Origin: Leuconostoc citreum | GTDB taxonomy: Bacteria; Bacillota; Bacilli; Lactobacillales; Lactobacillaceae | Assembly (NCBI RefSeq): GCF_004354555.1 | Contig: NZ_PUFH01000005.1 | Coordinates: 1-64,000, forward strand | Direction of reading: 5' to 3' | Length of the DNA stretch: 64,000 bases | Shown here: piece by piece, positions 62,401 through 64,000 of the stretch | How the letters are laid out: each line of letters begins with the position of its first letter | How positions within the stretch are numbered: the stretch's first letter is position 1 | Notes under the pieces: generated by a model | The model's database searches: none | Told to the model about the DNA's origin: nothing | Seen by the model: the letters and a program-made list of their open reading frames with translations, nothing else | Translations under genes and position numbers: made by a program

Positions 62401-64000
62401 ATGGCTGATGGTTCAATAAATATTGATTTGTTACTCAACGACCAGACAGATAAAACATGGACAGACTTTAAACAAAAGGCTGAACAAACTGGTAAAGATG
62501 GTTATCAAAAGTTTAAAGATGCTTTTAAAGGTGATCCATTAGTCGCCAAACTTGAAGCACAAGCCAATAAGGCTGGTATTAACAACTTTAGGGAAATGTT
62601 GAATAAACTACCTAAAGAAAAGCAGACAGAGTTATTGGCCAAAGCTGAAAAAGGTGAGGTCGTTAACTTTGAAAAACTATTACGCGAAATTCCATCTAAG
62701 ATTACATCAACAGTTGAACTAAACGATAATGCTTCGACAGGATTACGAGCGTTGAAAAATCAAGCGCATGATGTTGGTGATAAGTTCCATCGATTGAAAG
62801 ATATTATGATCGGTACTTTCGCAGCCCAAGCTTTAATTGGTGGTATTCATGCTATTACTCACGGCATTAAAGAAATGACCGAAGCTGGTATGGAGTATAA
62901 CAAAGAGCAAGACACGATGAAAACCGTGTGGCATGCGTTGACTGAAGAAGCGCCAAAAGATGGTGAGCAGTTACTTAGTTATATCAATAATTTGTCCCAA
63001 CACTCTATCTATGCTGCCGAAAATATTAATGAAATGGCACAAAGTTTTTATCACGTTCATTCTAACGTTGATGAAACCAAAAGATGGACAGATGCCTTTG
63101 TTGCTTTGGGTTCTACATTACACATGACTGGTCCGCAGATATCTGAATCAGGTGAAATGTTTGCCAAGATTGTCGCTGGTGGTAAAGCTAGTGCTGAAGA
63201 TATGGCTGTGATGATTAACAGATTCCCCATGTTTGGTGAAGCAATGCAACACGCCACTGGTAAGACGATGAAAGAGTTGTATGCCATGAGTGCTGCAGGT
63301 AAGCTCTCAGCTGACCAATTCACTCAAGCGTTAGATTATCTTGGTGAGAAGTACAAGGGCGGTACAGCTGAAGCTATGACCTCAATGCAGGGAATGAGCA
63401 TGTATCTTCACTCACGCTTGCAAGTATTATCAGGTGATGTCATGAAAAGCTCATTTGATATGAGCAAATCAGCGACAACGGCTTTACAACACATTACGAG
63501 TGATGATAGTATGAAAAAATTTGCTGACAGTATTGGTAAAGCTTTTGGATCATTACTAAATATAGTTGGCGGTTTCATACAATTCGTTGATAAGAATAAA
63601 AATACAATTATTGGTGTTTTTAGTGGTATTCAAGAATTTATTGTTCAGGCATTCGGTATTATTGGACATATATTATCTTCTTTTGCTACTACTTTCAAGA
63701 TAGCGGTTCTTGGAACTGTTTCTGATGGCAAAGTTGGCAAGAAAATAGGCGAGTTAAAAAACTCTTTTGAAGAACTTGCTGAAGCTATTAAACCGATAGC
63801 AGATGCCATAGGAGTTCTTGCAGGAACAATAATAAGCGGTGCATTCTCAACAATTTATAAAGTTGTTCAAGGAGTTGCTGACGGATTTATTAGTGTTGGT
63901 AAGAGTTCAGACAACTTGAAGAAAAAACTAGACTTCAGTGGCATTTCAGATACAATTATGAATTTAGATATATCTGTTGCCAACTTTCTGAAGTCAGTTA
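62401..64000 (+). CDS. Tape measure protein, N-terminal part (cut by window end)
   Basis: The frame is open from the ATG at 62401 (AAAGGAGG upstream) to the window edge, 533 residues. The tape measure domain is clear: YNKEQDTMKTVWHALTEEAPKDGEQLLSYINNLSQHSIYAAENINEMAQSFY…, then GKASAEDMAVMINRFPMFGEAM. Hydrophobic helices begin near residue 385. It sets tail length. Confidence 0.92.
   Translation, partial: MADGSINIDLLLNDQTDKTWTDFKQKAEQTGKDGYQKFKDAFKGDPLVAKLEAQANKAGINNFREMLNKLPKEKQTELLAKAEKGEVVNFEKLLREIPSKITSTVELNDNASTGLRALKNQAHDVGDKFHRLKDIMIGTFAAQALIGGIHAITHGIKEMTEAGMEYNKEQDTMKTVWHALTEEAPKDGEQLLSYINNLSQHSIYAAENINEMAQSFYHVHSNVDETKRWTDAFVALGSTLHMTGPQISESGEMFAKIVAGGKASAEDMAVMINRFPMFGEAMQHATGKTMKELYAMSAAGKLSADQFTQALDYLGEKYKGGTAEAMTSMQGMSMYLHSRLQVLSGDVMKSSFDMSKSATTALQHITSDDSMKKFADSIGKAFGSLLNIVGGFIQFVDKNKNTIIGVFSGIQEFIVQAFGIIGHILSSFATTFKIAVLGTVSDGKVGKKIGELKNSFEELAEAIKPIADAIGVLAGTIISGAFSTIYKVVQGVADGFISVGKSSDNLKKKLDFSGISDTIMNLDISVANFLKSV

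Overview
The window is about 38% G+C and comes from a lactic acid bacterium of the Leuconostocaceae. Leuconostoc is my best guess and Weissella the main alternative; this rests on protein character and gene order, not on a search. It has two parts: about 35.5 kb of core chromosome and about 28.4 kb of a siphovirus-type prophage that runs off the right edge.

Core chromosome (1-35.5 kb). In order: the 3' end of a ROK fructokinase, an RNase H-like gene, ebsA and an RluD-type pseudouridine synthase. Next is pyrR with two CarA/CarB-like genes and a small unknown gene, then an MFS exporter, rsh (ppGpp), dtd, plsY, the parE-parC topoisomerase IV genes, ppaC, and rpmG-rpsN. The classical rimP-nusA-ylxR-ylxQ-infB-rbfA translation operon follows, then an aminotransferase, an EIIA-like gene, truB-ribF, the hrcA-grpE-dnaK-dnaJ heat-shock operon with two CIRCE boxes, def, a UPF0223 gene, an inositol monophosphatase-family gene and typA. 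Three core points stand out. The CarA/CarB pair has lost its catalytic residues but keeps intact frames. The DnaJ of the dnaK operon has no zinc-finger domain. A LexA-type box sits just downstream of the parE promoter.

Prophage (35.6-64 kb, incomplete on the right). A tyrosine integrase lies beside tRNA-Ser(CGA), the probable attachment site. A leftward lysogeny operon (CI repressor, SHOCT protein, DUF898-like membrane protein and three tiny membrane peptides) has a related hairpin repeat in four of its intercistronic gaps. The rightward early genes are cro, antirepressor, several small HTH genes, a replication protein, DUF1351 (frameshifted), ERF, SSB, an HNH nuclease, RusA and an ArpU/RinA-like late regulator.

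Between the late regulator and the packaging genes lies about 5.1 kb of apparent cargo. It holds a secreted pectate lyase, a YagU-family membrane protein, a promoter-driven structured RNA, a two-gene AAA ATPase plus RloB-like module (likely anti-phage defence, apparently leaderless), and a membrane-anchored unknown. Three related terminators with a shared tail sequence divide this cargo into cassettes. The morphogenesis genes follow: terS, terL, portal, MuF-like protein, scaffold, major capsid, connectors and minor capsid proteins, major tail protein, tail assembly proteins, and a tape measure protein cut by the window edge. No rRNA, CRISPR array or insertion sequence was found.
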